From: JACRDG01 sp963760985
Lineage (GTDB): Bacteria > Desulfobacterota > Desulfomonilia > Desulfomonilales > Desulfomonilaceae
Direction of reading: 5' to 3'
Assembly: GCA_963760985.1 (NCBI GenBank)
Contig: CAVXFM010000016.1
Location: 620,001 to 684,000, forward strand
DNA: 64,000 bases
The position numbers were made by a program, and so were the translations under genes. The notes below the pieces were generated by a model. The model was given only the letters and a program-made list of their open reading frames with translations, was not told the DNA's origin and ran no database searches. Shown here piece by piece: positions 52,377 to 61,028 of this stretch (its first letter is position 1; every line of letters starts with the position of its first letter).

Positions 52377-53786
52377 TTAATCGACAAACGATTTGCCGAT
52401 AGATAGTTCCATTTGGGTTGCACTTCTCCACCGCATTGCGGGCTCTTTTTCAAGGCATTTCATGATCATCGCGTCGAACCAGGCCGGAATCGTGTACCGA
52501 TGCACACGCGTAGGAATAGGAAAGGTCCTCAGATGCGCGAAATGGTATTCTTCCACCGTGGATGCGGCGAAGGGGCTCCTTCCTGTGGCCAACCGATACA
52601 GCACCGTGCCCAGAGCATAAATGTCCGTGAAAAAACCGTTGACGAACTTGCTATTCTGAACGAACGCTTCAGGCGCAAGAGCAGACACATCCATGTCCGC
52701 TTCTTGCCAGATCCTGCGCTTGTGGCCCCTCACGTCCACGAGGGCCTTCCAAAGGCCGCAATCATCGAGTTTCAGAAAATAGCTCTGCTCGTCGAAGAGA
52801 AAGCTGGCGAGTTTCAGATGCAGATGAGGCACGCGACGCACCGTTCCATCTTTGCTGCGGTGCATGTGCGAGTAACCGAGCGCGTTGAGCATTTGGGGCA
52901 GCAGAGTCATCAAGAGGTCCATGTCCAGCCCGTCCGGGTTCTTTCTGACCGATTTCTCGAGATTCGATGGCAGGTACTCGTAAACAAGGACTTTTTCCTG
53001 ATCTAATTCGGCACGTCCCATGATTCTGAGGATGTTGAATTCATTCATGCCGGACTGATACGCAATCACTCGCTCGAGAAATTCCTCGAAAAGATCCTCG
53101 GAAATGAGATCAGAAGCGAAGAGCTTCACCCCGAGAGGGGGACGGATTCCAGACAGATCCTCAGCCTTGAAGAGAGTCGTCAGAGCCCCGTGTGAGAGGA
53201 TGTCGGTGAGGACAAAGTCCCCCTCGAGGTAATCTGCGGGTACGTCGGGCAACAGGGTCAAGTTCTCCAGCCTCTGATCGAGTTTCCGATTAAGGTAGTC
53301 GGGGATCGGTTTGGGGTCTGGCAAGGCTGGAGCGACGAGCAAGGCGGCAGGAGTCGCATGCGGTATATACACGCCCGACGGAGACTCCCCAAGAGCGGGA
53401 GAAGGTAGGTGGCTCTCGGACGCCACGGAGGACGTGACAGGGGACGCGACGGAAACCTCTTCCTCAGGTGCGTCGGCCTTGTTGAGCTTGTTGAGGTCGG
53501 TTCCGCACGCGGGGCATACGGTGAACGGAGTGGGATGGATGTGGCCGCATACAGGGCAGTGCGAAAGAGACTGGAGAAAGTCTTTCTCTTCTCGGACTTC
53601 ACGTTCCTGTATCTTGCGATTGCGGTCAAAGTAGTCTTCCTTGGAAATGAGTCCTTCATTGATCAGTTTCCTGACGACCGCGATCAGCTCCTTTGCGTTT
53701 ATCCGGTGCTTTGCGAGCAGATCTTTATCCTTGACCCCGTCGCAGTAGTCTCGAATGAATTCCTGAATGTTCAGTCTGACGCCCAT
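52377..53786 (-). CDS. Zinc-ribbon protein with a degenerate Ser/Thr kinase domain
   Basis: 469 residues. The N-terminal 55 residues are a helical unit (FIRDYCDGVKDKDLLAKHRI, LIAVVRKLINEGLISKED), then a zinc ribbon (CPVCGHIHPTPFTVCPACG), a Pro/Ser-rich linker, and a protein-kinase fold from about 190. Kinase landmarks are altered: the glycine loop is ILSHGALTTLF, the HRDLKPxN loop reads LHLKLASFLF, and DFG reads DCG. APEAF and the DIYALGTVLYRLATGRSPF helix are intact. Loss of the catalytic Asp argues for a pseudokinase that binds partners rather than phosphorylating them. Confidence 0.75.
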   Translation of the reverse strand: MGVRLNIQEFIRDYCDGVKDKDLLAKHRINAKELIAVVRKLINEGLISKEDYFDRNRKIQEREVREEKDFLQSLSHCPVCGHIHPTPFTVCPACGTDLNKLNKADAPEEEVSVASPVTSSVASESHLPSPALGESPSGVYIPHATPAALLVAPALPDPKPIPDYLNRKLDQRLENLTLLPDVPADYLEGDFVLTDILSHGALTTLFKAEDLSGIRPPLGVKLFASDLISEDLFEEFLERVIAYQSGMNEFNILRIMGRAELDQEKVLVYEYLPSNLEKSVRKNPDGLDMDLLMTLLPQMLNALGYSHMHRSKDGTVRRVPHLHLKLASFLFDEQSYFLKLDDCGLWKALVDVRGHKRRIWQEADMDVSALAPEAFVQNSKFVNGFFTDIYALGTVLYRLATGRSPFAASTVEEYHFAHLRTFPIPTRVHRYTIPAWFDAMIMKCLEKEPAMRWRSATQMELSIGKSFVD

Positions 53787-54915
53787 TCATTCCCCCTTGC
53801 AACGCCCATATATTGCAAGTGTCTTCCCTCTGAAATGCAGTGCGGGAACGGCCCCGACCGGGATGGATGGTTCTATGCCTCCACGGTCGATTGTCCTCTG
53901 GAGACGCTTCCGTTGTAGTCCATCCTTTGACGCGACAGCGCTCCTCTGCGGTGCTCGGTTCGTGTCAAGCCCGGCGTGGTTTGATCTGCGAGCAGGAGCG
54001 ACAATTATAACACCATCGTGACGAGGCTGAAACCAAGAAAGTGATACTTTACGGAAAGGTAATGCACCTGTTGCCAAAATTCCTGAGTCGGACATTCGTT
54101 TTCACACGGCTCTCAGGGCGTGAACGAGGAAAGAGAAGTAGGCCGACCGGACCCCGGCACAAAGTCCCATTTACCGTGACAATTATGTAGTTCGGATGTA
54201 AGTTCACACGAGAAGCTCATCCGGGTGAGCCCTGCCATCCTCCGGGAGGTGCAAGCTCATGGAAGCTGTGATCCTGCGATCTGACCGGAATAATCAAGAG
54301 AATCGTGCTACTCAGAGCGTCTCGTTACCATTGAGGAATCACGGGTCGGCACCCGCGAGTCTGACATACGAGTTTTCACTCGGCTGCCTGTGCCACGAGT
54401 CGTGGTAATCAACCCCCGGGTGCGCGGTTTTGTGCAGAGTCGTTGCAGGAGCGGGATTACCCGACAGGCTCCCGCGAGCGTGTAAGGTCGACCATGGGCA
54501 CGCTGCGCGATCTCGCCAAGGGAAAAGGAATCTGTTTCAGTGTCCGCGAACCTGGTGACTCCCACCATCGCAGGTCAGGGTGCACCAATCCAGCCGTATC
54601 GTTTGCACGGAGAATCCCGTCGATCCAACCCAAAGACTCATCTGCCGAGTGACGGAAAATCAGATCCCAAGCTCCTGCTCCGGCAATTCCCAGGAGGAGC
54701 ACCGTGGCTACCGCGTTGGCAAAATCCTCCGGAACGTTGCCGGGTATGCGCAGTTGACGTCCATCAGGCATGGTTACGTTTTTTCAGGTGATCCGGGGAG
54801 TCGAGTCAAAACCACGCGACATTCCCGGGACAGGATGGAGGAGATGTCTGTCATCCCCTCGCGGTTGATGTGCATCGTGCGAAGCGGAAAGGCCTTGGAC
54901 GCGTGCCGATTCGGG
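53787..54915. other. Gene-poor region of 1.1 kb
   Basis: No gene is well supported. One minus-strand open frame (54457-54771) has a possible membrane helix (VATVLLLGIAGAGAWDLIF) but no ribosome binding site. No repeat copy or tRNA was recognised. The left edge must hold the pseudokinase promoter. Confidence 0.5.
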
Positions 54916-55080
54916 TCATACCCCTTCCGCACGTTTAAGAAACAAACAGACCACACCACCTACCACGCCAACAACAATGCTCGCCCAGAAACCCCACTGC
55001 CACAAAGAGCATACCATGGCCGAGCACTCCGGGGACAGGGAACACGTTTGAACCACCGAACGGGCGATCAAGTCTTCCAT
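54916..55080 (-). CDS. Small single-pass membrane protein
   Basis: 54 residues. The ATG at 55080 follows AAGGAG with ideal spacing (7 bases), which is why I accept it. MEDLIARSVVQTCSLSPECS precedes a C-terminal helix (GFWASIVVGVVGGVVCLFLK) ending in a basic tail. Two or three cysteines lie before the helix. Its function is unknown; it follows the AMMECR1 gene at 86 bases on the same strand. Confidence 0.55.
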   Translation of the reverse strand: MEDLIARSVVQTCSLSPECSAMVCSLWQWGFWASIVVGVVGGVVCLFLKRAEGV

Positions 55081-55166
55081 AAACACACTCCTTCCCGTCT
55101 GAATTTGAAAGTAGGAAATGACTCGGGCGCTGCTGCGACGAGCGTCCAGCCTTTCCCACCTATACA

Positions 55167-55889
55167 CTATTTGCGACCGTCAGAGGTGAAATCTTTCTCT
55201 CGAATGATGGTTGCCGTGTATCCGAGAATTCGCGCGGTCGGGCTCTTCCACCCGTCCCATGCCAGACCGGCTTTGTCGCGTGCACAGTGACCGAGGAATT
55301 CCTCGATGTTCCAGCCCGTTTCCACGGCAACCTGCGGGAGAAACGTCCCGCTGCGCCCCCTGTCCATGATCACAATCCCATCCCGACCGAGCTTGATCTC
55401 CTCCAAGGGACGGGAAATGTGTCGCATGGGCGAGAGCACGGATATCTCGATTTCCAGATGTGGCACTTCTGCCGCCGTGATTGGGTTGTCCGCGAATCGA
55501 AAATCCATTCTGGCCGACGAAATCGCCACCTCACGCACGGTGCGCCACAGCGGTTCGTTCGCGGCAAATCTTCCCACGCAACCTCTGAGAGCCCCCTTGT
55601 TTTTCAAGGTCACAAAGCATCCGGCTTTGACCTGTAATTCCGCATTGTTGCTCGCATCATACGCCACAGACTTGCCTTCAACCGCCGATTTCACTGCGGC
55701 CCGTGCAAGAGTGAGCAATTCTTGGCTGCTCTCCGGTGTGAACCTCAGGGGCCGGGGAGAAGAGTCCTCTTTCAACACGTTATCCTCTTTTTCAGCGAAG
55801 ATGACCTTGCGTGGAAGGTGTTCCCAGACCACGTAAGCCAACGTGAGCGCAGCCACAAACCCCGCGATAATGAGGATGGGCTTTTTCAT
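55167..55889 (-). CDS. amrA: AMMECR1 domain protein with membrane anchor (AmmeMemoRadiSam protein A)
   Basis: 240 residues. An N-terminal helix (ILIIAGFVAALTLAYVVW) is followed by the AMMECR1 domain from about 60: KNKGALRGCVGRFAANEPLW is the hallmark LRGCVG motif, then DFRFADNPITAAEVPHLEIE and GRSGTFLPQVAVETGW. Most AMMECR1 proteins lack a membrane segment, so here the domain would face the periplasm. The radical SAM partner lies upstream on the same strand. No Memo (protein B) gene is present between or beside them. Confidence 0.85.
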   Translation of the reverse strand: MKKPILIIAGFVAALTLAYVVWEHLPRKVIFAEKEDNVLKEDSSPRPLRFTPESSQELLTLARAAVKSAVEGKSVAYDASNNAELQVKAGCFVTLKNKGALRGCVGRFAANEPLWRTVREVAISSARMDFRFADNPITAAEVPHLEIEISVLSPMRHISRPLEEIKLGRDGIVIMDRGRSGTFLPQVAVETGWNIEEFLGHCARDKAGLAWDGWKSPTARILGYTATIIREKDFTSDGRK

Positions 55890-56210
55890 TGCGCCTCACC
55901 TGAACGTCTCCGGTAACAACTGCTCCACAGGAACCGCCCTTTCCACGCGAACGCTTTCAAAGCTTGCGGCAGAACATGGCCGGTTTACACGAGCAGCCAA
56001 AGGCGTGATCCGGGGATGCCGCTGTCAGTGCGGCTAAAGACAGGAAGCTCAGGTACCTTCAAGAAACCTCGGCGCGGTATTGCCCAGGCACTGCACGCGT
56101 CCGCAGGCCCGACAGTCGGAGCGATCGAGAAAGGCATGATACTGTTCCTTGCCGTGTCGCACGCGTTCGCTGCGTCTTCGCACAGAGCAGCCCGCACGCT
56201 TCTCCGCACT
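55890..56210. other. Gap between the AMMECR1 and radical SAM genes
   Basis: 321 bases with no supported gene. The minus-strand frame 55985-56284 overlaps the radical SAM gene and looks like a shadow. The Memo gene expected in this system is absent here. Confidence 0.5.
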
Positions 56211-57212
56211 TCAGGATTTTCCGCCATTGCAGCTCCATATCCCTGGAATGACCTGACCGCATTTGGGACACTTCCCGTCAACAAGGTTGTTTTCCGTGAC
56301 AGAAAAACCCACCCTCCTGATCAGGAGCGTCTGGTCGCGAGGACAATGGGTGTCTTCCGTACCACTCCCCAACACATTGCCCACATACACGTACCTCAGC
56401 CCGATTTCAAGGGCTTCCTGTCTGGCTTTCATGAGGAAATCCACCGGTGTGGGCGGGAGGTTCCTCAATTTGTACATCGGGAAGAAGCGACTGAGGTGCA
56501 ACGGAGTGTCCGGGCCGAGGTTCGCGAGCATCCAGCGGCACATCTTTCGGATCATATCCAGGTCATCATTGAACGTGGGCACTATGAGATTGGTGACTTC
56601 CAGCCATACGCCTCGTTCCTTCATCAGCACCATGCCGTCAAGAACGGGCTTGAGGCTTGCATCGCACACTTCCCGGTAGAACGTGTCGCTGAACGCCTTG
56701 AGGTCGGTATTGGACGCGTCAATGACCGTGCACAGCATCTCCATGGGCTTGCGATTGATGTACCCCGCGGTGACCGTGACGTTCAGGAGTTTCCTTTGCT
56801 TTGCCAACGAGGACGTATCCATCACATACTCGAAGAAGATCACCGGCTCGGTGTACGTGTACGAAAGGGAAGCACATCGCTGAGCGATTGCCAGGTCCAC
56901 TGCCTTGGCAGGGGGCAGGTCGATGCTGCGGATATCTTGCGGTGCCACCTGGGAGATCGTCCAGTTTTGGCAGAACTTGCAGTGCAGATTACAGCCGGCC
57001 GTCGCGAGAGAAAGGATAGGAGTACCAGGCAGGAAGTGGAAGAGCGGTTTCTTCTCCACAGGGTCCACGTGGAGCGCACACGGTCTCCCGTACGTGACAG
57101 CCCGCAACTCACCGTCGACCGCAATCCGGGCCTTACAGTCCCCGCTGTGTCCTTCCGCGATGCGACAGTTCTTCGGGCACAGCTCACAGAGGAAAACGTC
57201 TGATCTTGCCAT
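56211..57212 (-). CDS. amrS: AmmeMemoRadiSam radical SAM enzyme
   Basis: 333 residues. CELCPKNCRIAEGHSGDCKA is the N-terminal cysteine motif of this family. The radical SAM CxxxCxxC site is GCNLHCKFCQNW. YTYTEPVIFFEYVMD, DLKAFSDTFYREVC and WLEVTNLIVPTFND follow in the usual order, and a C-terminal zinc-type CPKCG closes the protein. It cleaves AdoMet to a radical; the substrate of the AmmeMemoRadiSam set is not known. The next gene on the strand is AMMECR1, the conserved partner. Confidence 0.92.
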   Translation of the reverse strand: MARSDVFLCELCPKNCRIAEGHSGDCKARIAVDGELRAVTYGRPCALHVDPVEKKPLFHFLPGTPILSLATAGCNLHCKFCQNWTISQVAPQDIRSIDLPPAKAVDLAIAQRCASLSYTYTEPVIFFEYVMDTSSLAKQRKLLNVTVTAGYINRKPMEMLCTVIDASNTDLKAFSDTFYREVCDASLKPVLDGMVLMKERGVWLEVTNLIVPTFNDDLDMIRKMCRWMLANLGPDTPLHLSRFFPMYKLRNLPPTPVDFLMKARQEALEIGLRYVYVGNVLGSGTEDTHCPRDQTLLIRRVGFSVTENNLVDGKCPKCGQVIPGIWSCNGGKS

Positions 57213-57489
57213 GACGGCCTACTTTGGGCTGGAAACGCAAATTGTTCGAGAAAGTATCTGTTGATCGACTCAGCAGCCCGGACTGGGCAAATTCTTCCCG
57301 GCGCGCTGGCCGTACCGCCCTAAATCCACTATAGGATCGGGAGGAGCAAAAATCAAGGTGAACCGGGCACATGCAGGTCTTAGCGTCGATCCGTTTGGTG
57401 GTGAGGACTACGATTCGTATCGGCCCATTACGGAAGAGCGCATTGATAGCTGGTGAGGCTCTGCAGGACTTCGTCATAAGTGATGATGT

Positions 57490-58242
57490 CTACAGTTCCC
57501 GGAGAAACTCCCGCATCTCGTTGAATGCCACGTGGTCAAGGTCCCAATATCCTTCTCTCTTGTTGACGGAAGTCCCCAGGTCCAGGGTAGGCTTGCTCCG
57601 GGAAGCGAGAAAAGCATGGACCTTCTCGGAAGAGGGAGCGGAGGGCATGTCGGGGACCCATTCTTGGAGATGTTCTGCCACAAATCCGGAATGAGACTCT
57701 TCCAAGACCTCCCATGACGCGAGGAAGGCTCTGAGCAGCGCCTTTGACGTGGGACGCGGCATCTTCGGGAGCACTCCAGCAAGGCAATTGAAGTATTTGT
57801 CCACGCAGTCCATAGCGGGATCGTCAGCCACCGACATGAGGAACACGTCTTCCAACATTCCGCTGGGCTTACCTGGTGGGACGATCATGACCATCGTCCT
57901 GTGAGCGGACGATTCAGCAGGCTTCAAGGGCTCATTGGGGATCGGCAGGTTAGCGATTTGCAAGGCTGTACGGGCCGATTCGAACCGTCTACGAGCGTGG
58001 TTGTCCGCATCGAGCACGATGCCGAGCGAGGTGCCAAGGGCCTTCCAGCCGGAATCCTCAGTCAGACCCTTTACCGCATCGGACAGGTTTGTTCTCCCTT
58101 TCATCTCACGCACTTCGATTTCTGCTTCCAGATCCTCTTTCTTCACCATGGCTTGGAAAATCTTCACCTCGTCTTGGCCTTCCACAAGCAGGACTTTCGG
58201 TTTCGAGACCGGAGGTAGTCTTCTTTCAGTCCTGGCCATCAT
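57490..58242 (-). CDS. TOPRIM-like DUF3226 protein
   Basis: 250 residues. The TOPRIM core is readable: VLLVEGQDEVKIFQAM has the catalytic Glu (Glu21), and LGIVLDADNHARRRFES the DxD pair (Asp78, Asp80). DUF3226 proteins belong to the TOPRIM/OLD nuclease clan. The ATG at 58242 overlaps the ATPase stop (ATGATG), so the two are translated as a unit. By analogy with PARIS and OLD systems, this would be the effector, probably a nuclease. Confidence 0.82.
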   Translation of the reverse strand: MMARTERRLPPVSKPKVLLVEGQDEVKIFQAMVKKEDLEAEIEVREMKGRTNLSDAVKGLTEDSGWKALGTSLGIVLDADNHARRRFESARTALQIANLPIPNEPLKPAESSAHRTMVMIVPPGKPSGMLEDVFLMSVADDPAMDCVDKYFNCLAGVLPKMPRPTSKALLRAFLASWEVLEESHSGFVAEHLQEWVPDMPSAPSSEKVHAFLASRSKPTLDLGTSVNKREGYWDLDHVAFNEMREFLREL

Positions 58243-59321
58243 CGCAACTCCCACCCGGCATCCAACGCAAACGCAAGGGTTTCTCTATCGTAGGTCACAG
58301 ACTCGATTTCACCCTTGATCAGGTCGAGGCGGTGGAGTCGGAAATCGTAGGTGTCGTCCTCGGAAAAGGCTTCATGTGCCGCTCGGATACACTCATCGCT
58401 GTGGGTCGTCGTGAACACCTGAACATTGAATTGCCGGGCCCATGCTCCAATGGCTTTCCACACCTCGGTCATCACCGAATAGTGAAGACCGTTTTCGACC
58501 TCGTCGATCAGCAATAAACCCTTTGGGGCTGACGCAACACCGAGAGCCATCGAAAGCAGGCGCGACATTCCTTCGCCCAGCAGGGGGATGGGCATGAGTT
58601 TCTCGATTCCTTGAATATCGGCATAGATTACCGGATATCGGCCTTTCTGCAAAATGCTCAAATCCTCCAGTCTGGGTTCGATGATCTTCAGCGCATCAAT
58701 CAGGATCTTCTTCTCCTTACGCTCCGTTACATCACTCAGCTTTTCCGCTACCCATCTCGGATCATCCATCTGACGAGCCAGCAGAAAGTTGTATTCCGGC
58801 AGGTCGAAATGTCCCGGTCGGCTTTGTGCGATGGTGGCTTCCGGGTAAACGGTGGCTTTATGCTCGCTCGTTTTACCGTCCGGCCATTGGTGCTCGTAGA
58901 CGAGCTCATACTCGCGGCTGTACCTTTCGGGCGACCCTGCGACAGGAGCTTCCGCGCCTTCCGTTGTTCCTGGAGCCGGACCGTTGGAGATACGCACCTT
59001 AACTTGTTTGCTGACTGTGATGGAAAGGGTTCGTCCAGAGGTAGTGTGTTCGATCGCTTCCATTTGAATACGTGAATCCACGTCAAATCCGTGAAACAAA
59101 GAACTCAGGTATTCTTCACCATCCAAGCCGAAGAGGCGTCGGCGTCGGGTCACCATAATGGCCTCAGCGGGGTTGTCATACGCATGATACACTGACAGCG
59201 CTTCTAGAAGGGCGGTCTTGCCCACGTTATTCTTGCCTGCGATGAGGTTCACCCGCTCCAGGGGAGCGACGGTCAAGTCCTTGAAGCAACGGTAGTTTTT
59301 CACCTGAAACGACGTGAACAT
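58239..59321 (-). CDS. AAA (ABC-type) ATPase, partner of the TOPRIM protein
   Basis: 360 residues of the AAA_15/AAA_21 (OLD-like) type. FTSFQVKNYRCFKDLTVAPL is the typical start, Walker A is GKNNVGKT (29-36), the signature-like LGEGMSRLLSMAL is at 248-260, Walker B is LLLIDEVENG with Asp273/Glu274, and the switch His is in FTTTHSDE. Between them (60-240) is a variable helical insert that could sense a trigger. The gene order ATPase then TOPRIM with overlapping codons resembles a split OLD or a PARIS pair. Confidence 0.85.
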   Translation of the reverse strand: MFTSFQVKNYRCFKDLTVAPLERVNLIAGKNNVGKTALLEALSVYHAYDNPAEAIMVTRRRRLFGLDGEEYLSSLFHGFDVDSRIQMEAIEHTTSGRTLSITVSKQVKVRISNGPAPGTTEGAEAPVAGSPERYSREYELVYEHQWPDGKTSEHKATVYPEATIAQSRPGHFDLPEYNFLLARQMDDPRWVAEKLSDVTERKEKKILIDALKIIEPRLEDLSILQKGRYPVIYADIQGIEKLMPIPLLGEGMSRLLSMALGVASAPKGLLLIDEVENGLHYSVMTEVWKAIGAWARQFNVQVFTTTHSDECIRAAHEAFSEDDTYDFRLHRLDLIKGEIESVTYDRETLAFALDAGWELR

Positions 59322-59593
59322 GGCGGCCTCTCCTGCAATGCGGCGCTTTCGATCCCTTTACGCCTGAAGCTCAGAGCGATTTACGTCCGACCGGCGCACA
59401 ATCTCACACAAAGATGGGTGGTAAGGTTGACAATTGTCAACGCTTTTTCTGCAGCACGTGCACGTAAGGGACGGGAGCGTTTCTTGGAAGTGACCGACCG
59501 AGGCTGGTTCACACGAACGGGGAAGCCTCCGGACTCTCGAGCTTCCCCGTACTACTCAATCGATCGAGCTTTTCTCCACTCAGAGCATGTTGC

Positions 59594-59788
59594 TCACTTG
59601 GAATCAGGCACCAGCCAGCCCGAAACCTCGGTGCCATTGGTGTCCTTGCCTTTGAAAGGGACCATGCGGTTGAGTATGTCGGCGATCTGCCGAGCTTGTT
59701 CGCAGCCAAAGTCGTCGCACACATATCCCTGATGACAGGAGCCGCATATCTTGGAATCGATCCACAAAGCCATGTCTTTATGATTCAT
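59594..59788 (-). CDS. Small cysteine-rich protein
   Basis: 64 residues. A strong GGGAGG lies 5 bases before ATG 59788, the main reason to believe it. KICGSCHQGYVCDDFGCEQA holds four cysteines (CxxCx5Cx4C), followed by a short helix. The CGSCH motif looks like a heme site, but there is no signal peptide, so a zinc or Fe-S site is more likely. It is divergent from the large redox fusion gene at 59945. Confidence 0.6.
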   Translation of the reverse strand: MNHKDMALWIDSKICGSCHQGYVCDDFGCEQARQIADILNRMVPFKGKDTNGTEVSGWLVPDSK

Positions 59789-59944
59789 GGAAGCCTCCCG
59801 CTCTCCCTGATTCCGGGAATCCGGAATCGGTCTTGTTCTCTAGATCTAATCATCCCGAAGTCCATAAGCCAGAGCAATACTGGTTCAACCCACGACACCG
59901 TGGTATGTTGACCGAATACGATATCCTTACCCGAGAGTGCACAC

Positions 59945-61026
59945 ATGATGGCCTGGATGTTCTTCCTGTTCGGCCTCGTGTCCATGACCGGCCAAATTAC
60001 GCTGATGCGAGAAATCCTGGTGATCTTCCACGGCACCGAGATTTCCATCGGGATTTTTTTCTGCATGTGGCTGGGAGGTATCGGACTCGGCGCGGGATGC
60101 GGCGCATGGCTGGTGAAACGCAGAGAACGAGGTTTGCTCGCGATCTTCATCATGAGCCTCGTTGCGCTCGGGTTTTCCCTGATTCTGCACATTGTGGTGA
60201 TCCGCACCTTGCCCTATCTGCTCGGGGCCGCGCCCGTGGAACTAGCCCCACTCCACGGCATTCTTGTGGCGGTTCCCGCGGGAACGTTCCTCACCGCGTT
60301 TCTTACCGGATTTGTCTTTCCTGTCGGGTGTAAGGCCGTTCCTGAGGCGACAGATCAGTTCATCGCGAGGCTCTATGTGTGCGAGGCGCTCGGTGGGCTC
60401 GTAGCAGGAATCCTCTTCACCTTTCTCCTGGTCCGCTTCCTGTCGCCTTTGCACATTGCCGCGGTGACAGCGCTTCTTACCGGCGGGGCCCTCATGGGTT
60501 ACGCGAGGGGCGAGCGCTGCTGGCCAAGCCTGGGGGGAGCAATAGCCCTGGTTGCAGCCGGACTGGTTTTGTTCTCACCGCTTGGCGGTCGGCTGTCTGA
60601 CTGGTCTATCCGCGTGAGGTGGAATGCCCTGCACCCCGGCCTGAAGCTCCTCATATCCCAGCCGACGCGCTATCAGCAGATCGAAGTGGCGCAGCTCGGG
60701 AAACAATATTCCCTGTTCGGTGACGGCAAGATCGTCTCCTCGTTCCCTGATCCGCATTCGGCTGACCGGCTGGCTGCCTTGATTATGGCAGCGAAGCCTG
60801 ACGCCAAACGATTTCTCGTCATCGGTGGCGGAATCGGGAGCTTTGTCAAGTCGCTTCTCGCGTATCCCGTGAACCGGGTGGATGTGATCGAGCCTGACCC
60901 TGAAGCGTTGACCATTGCCTCGAAGTTCCTGGCCTCTTCTCACGTGCTGGCCCTGAAGGATCCTCGGGTCAGGCTCATCTTCCGCGACGGCAGGTTTTAC
61001 GTGAACCGCGTGGAAAAAGGGGTGTA
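59945..61026 (+). CDS. Large redox fusion, part 1: membrane domain and start of spermidine-synthase-like domain
   Basis: Seven or so membrane helices (WMFFLFGLVSMTGQITLMRE, GIFFCMWLGGIGLGAGCGAW and others) lead into a Rossmann AdoMet-type fold (FLVIGGGIGSFVKSLLAYPV, NRVDVIEPDPEALTIA, VRLIFRDGRFYV). The frame is lost at 61027-61028, where one C too many occurs; ignoring it gives VYDAVVCMVPDPVSSFWNRY. The uncorrected frame stops at 61054. Either of two adjacent ATGs (59945, 59948) may be used; the ribosome binding site is weak. Confidence 0.78.
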
Positions 61027-61028
61027 CC

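Noticed and set aside
54457..54771. 104-residue minus-strand open frame with a possible membrane helix
   Set aside because: No ribosome binding site and no family resemblance; it could be real, but the support is too weak.
55985..56284. Possible Memo remnant between the AMMECR1 and radical SAM genes
   Set aside because: The minus-strand frame there shows no Memo-like sequence or metal-binding histidines.
59594..59788. Monoheme cytochrome (CGSCH)
   Set aside because: The protein has no signal peptide, so heme attachment in the periplasm is not possible as read.
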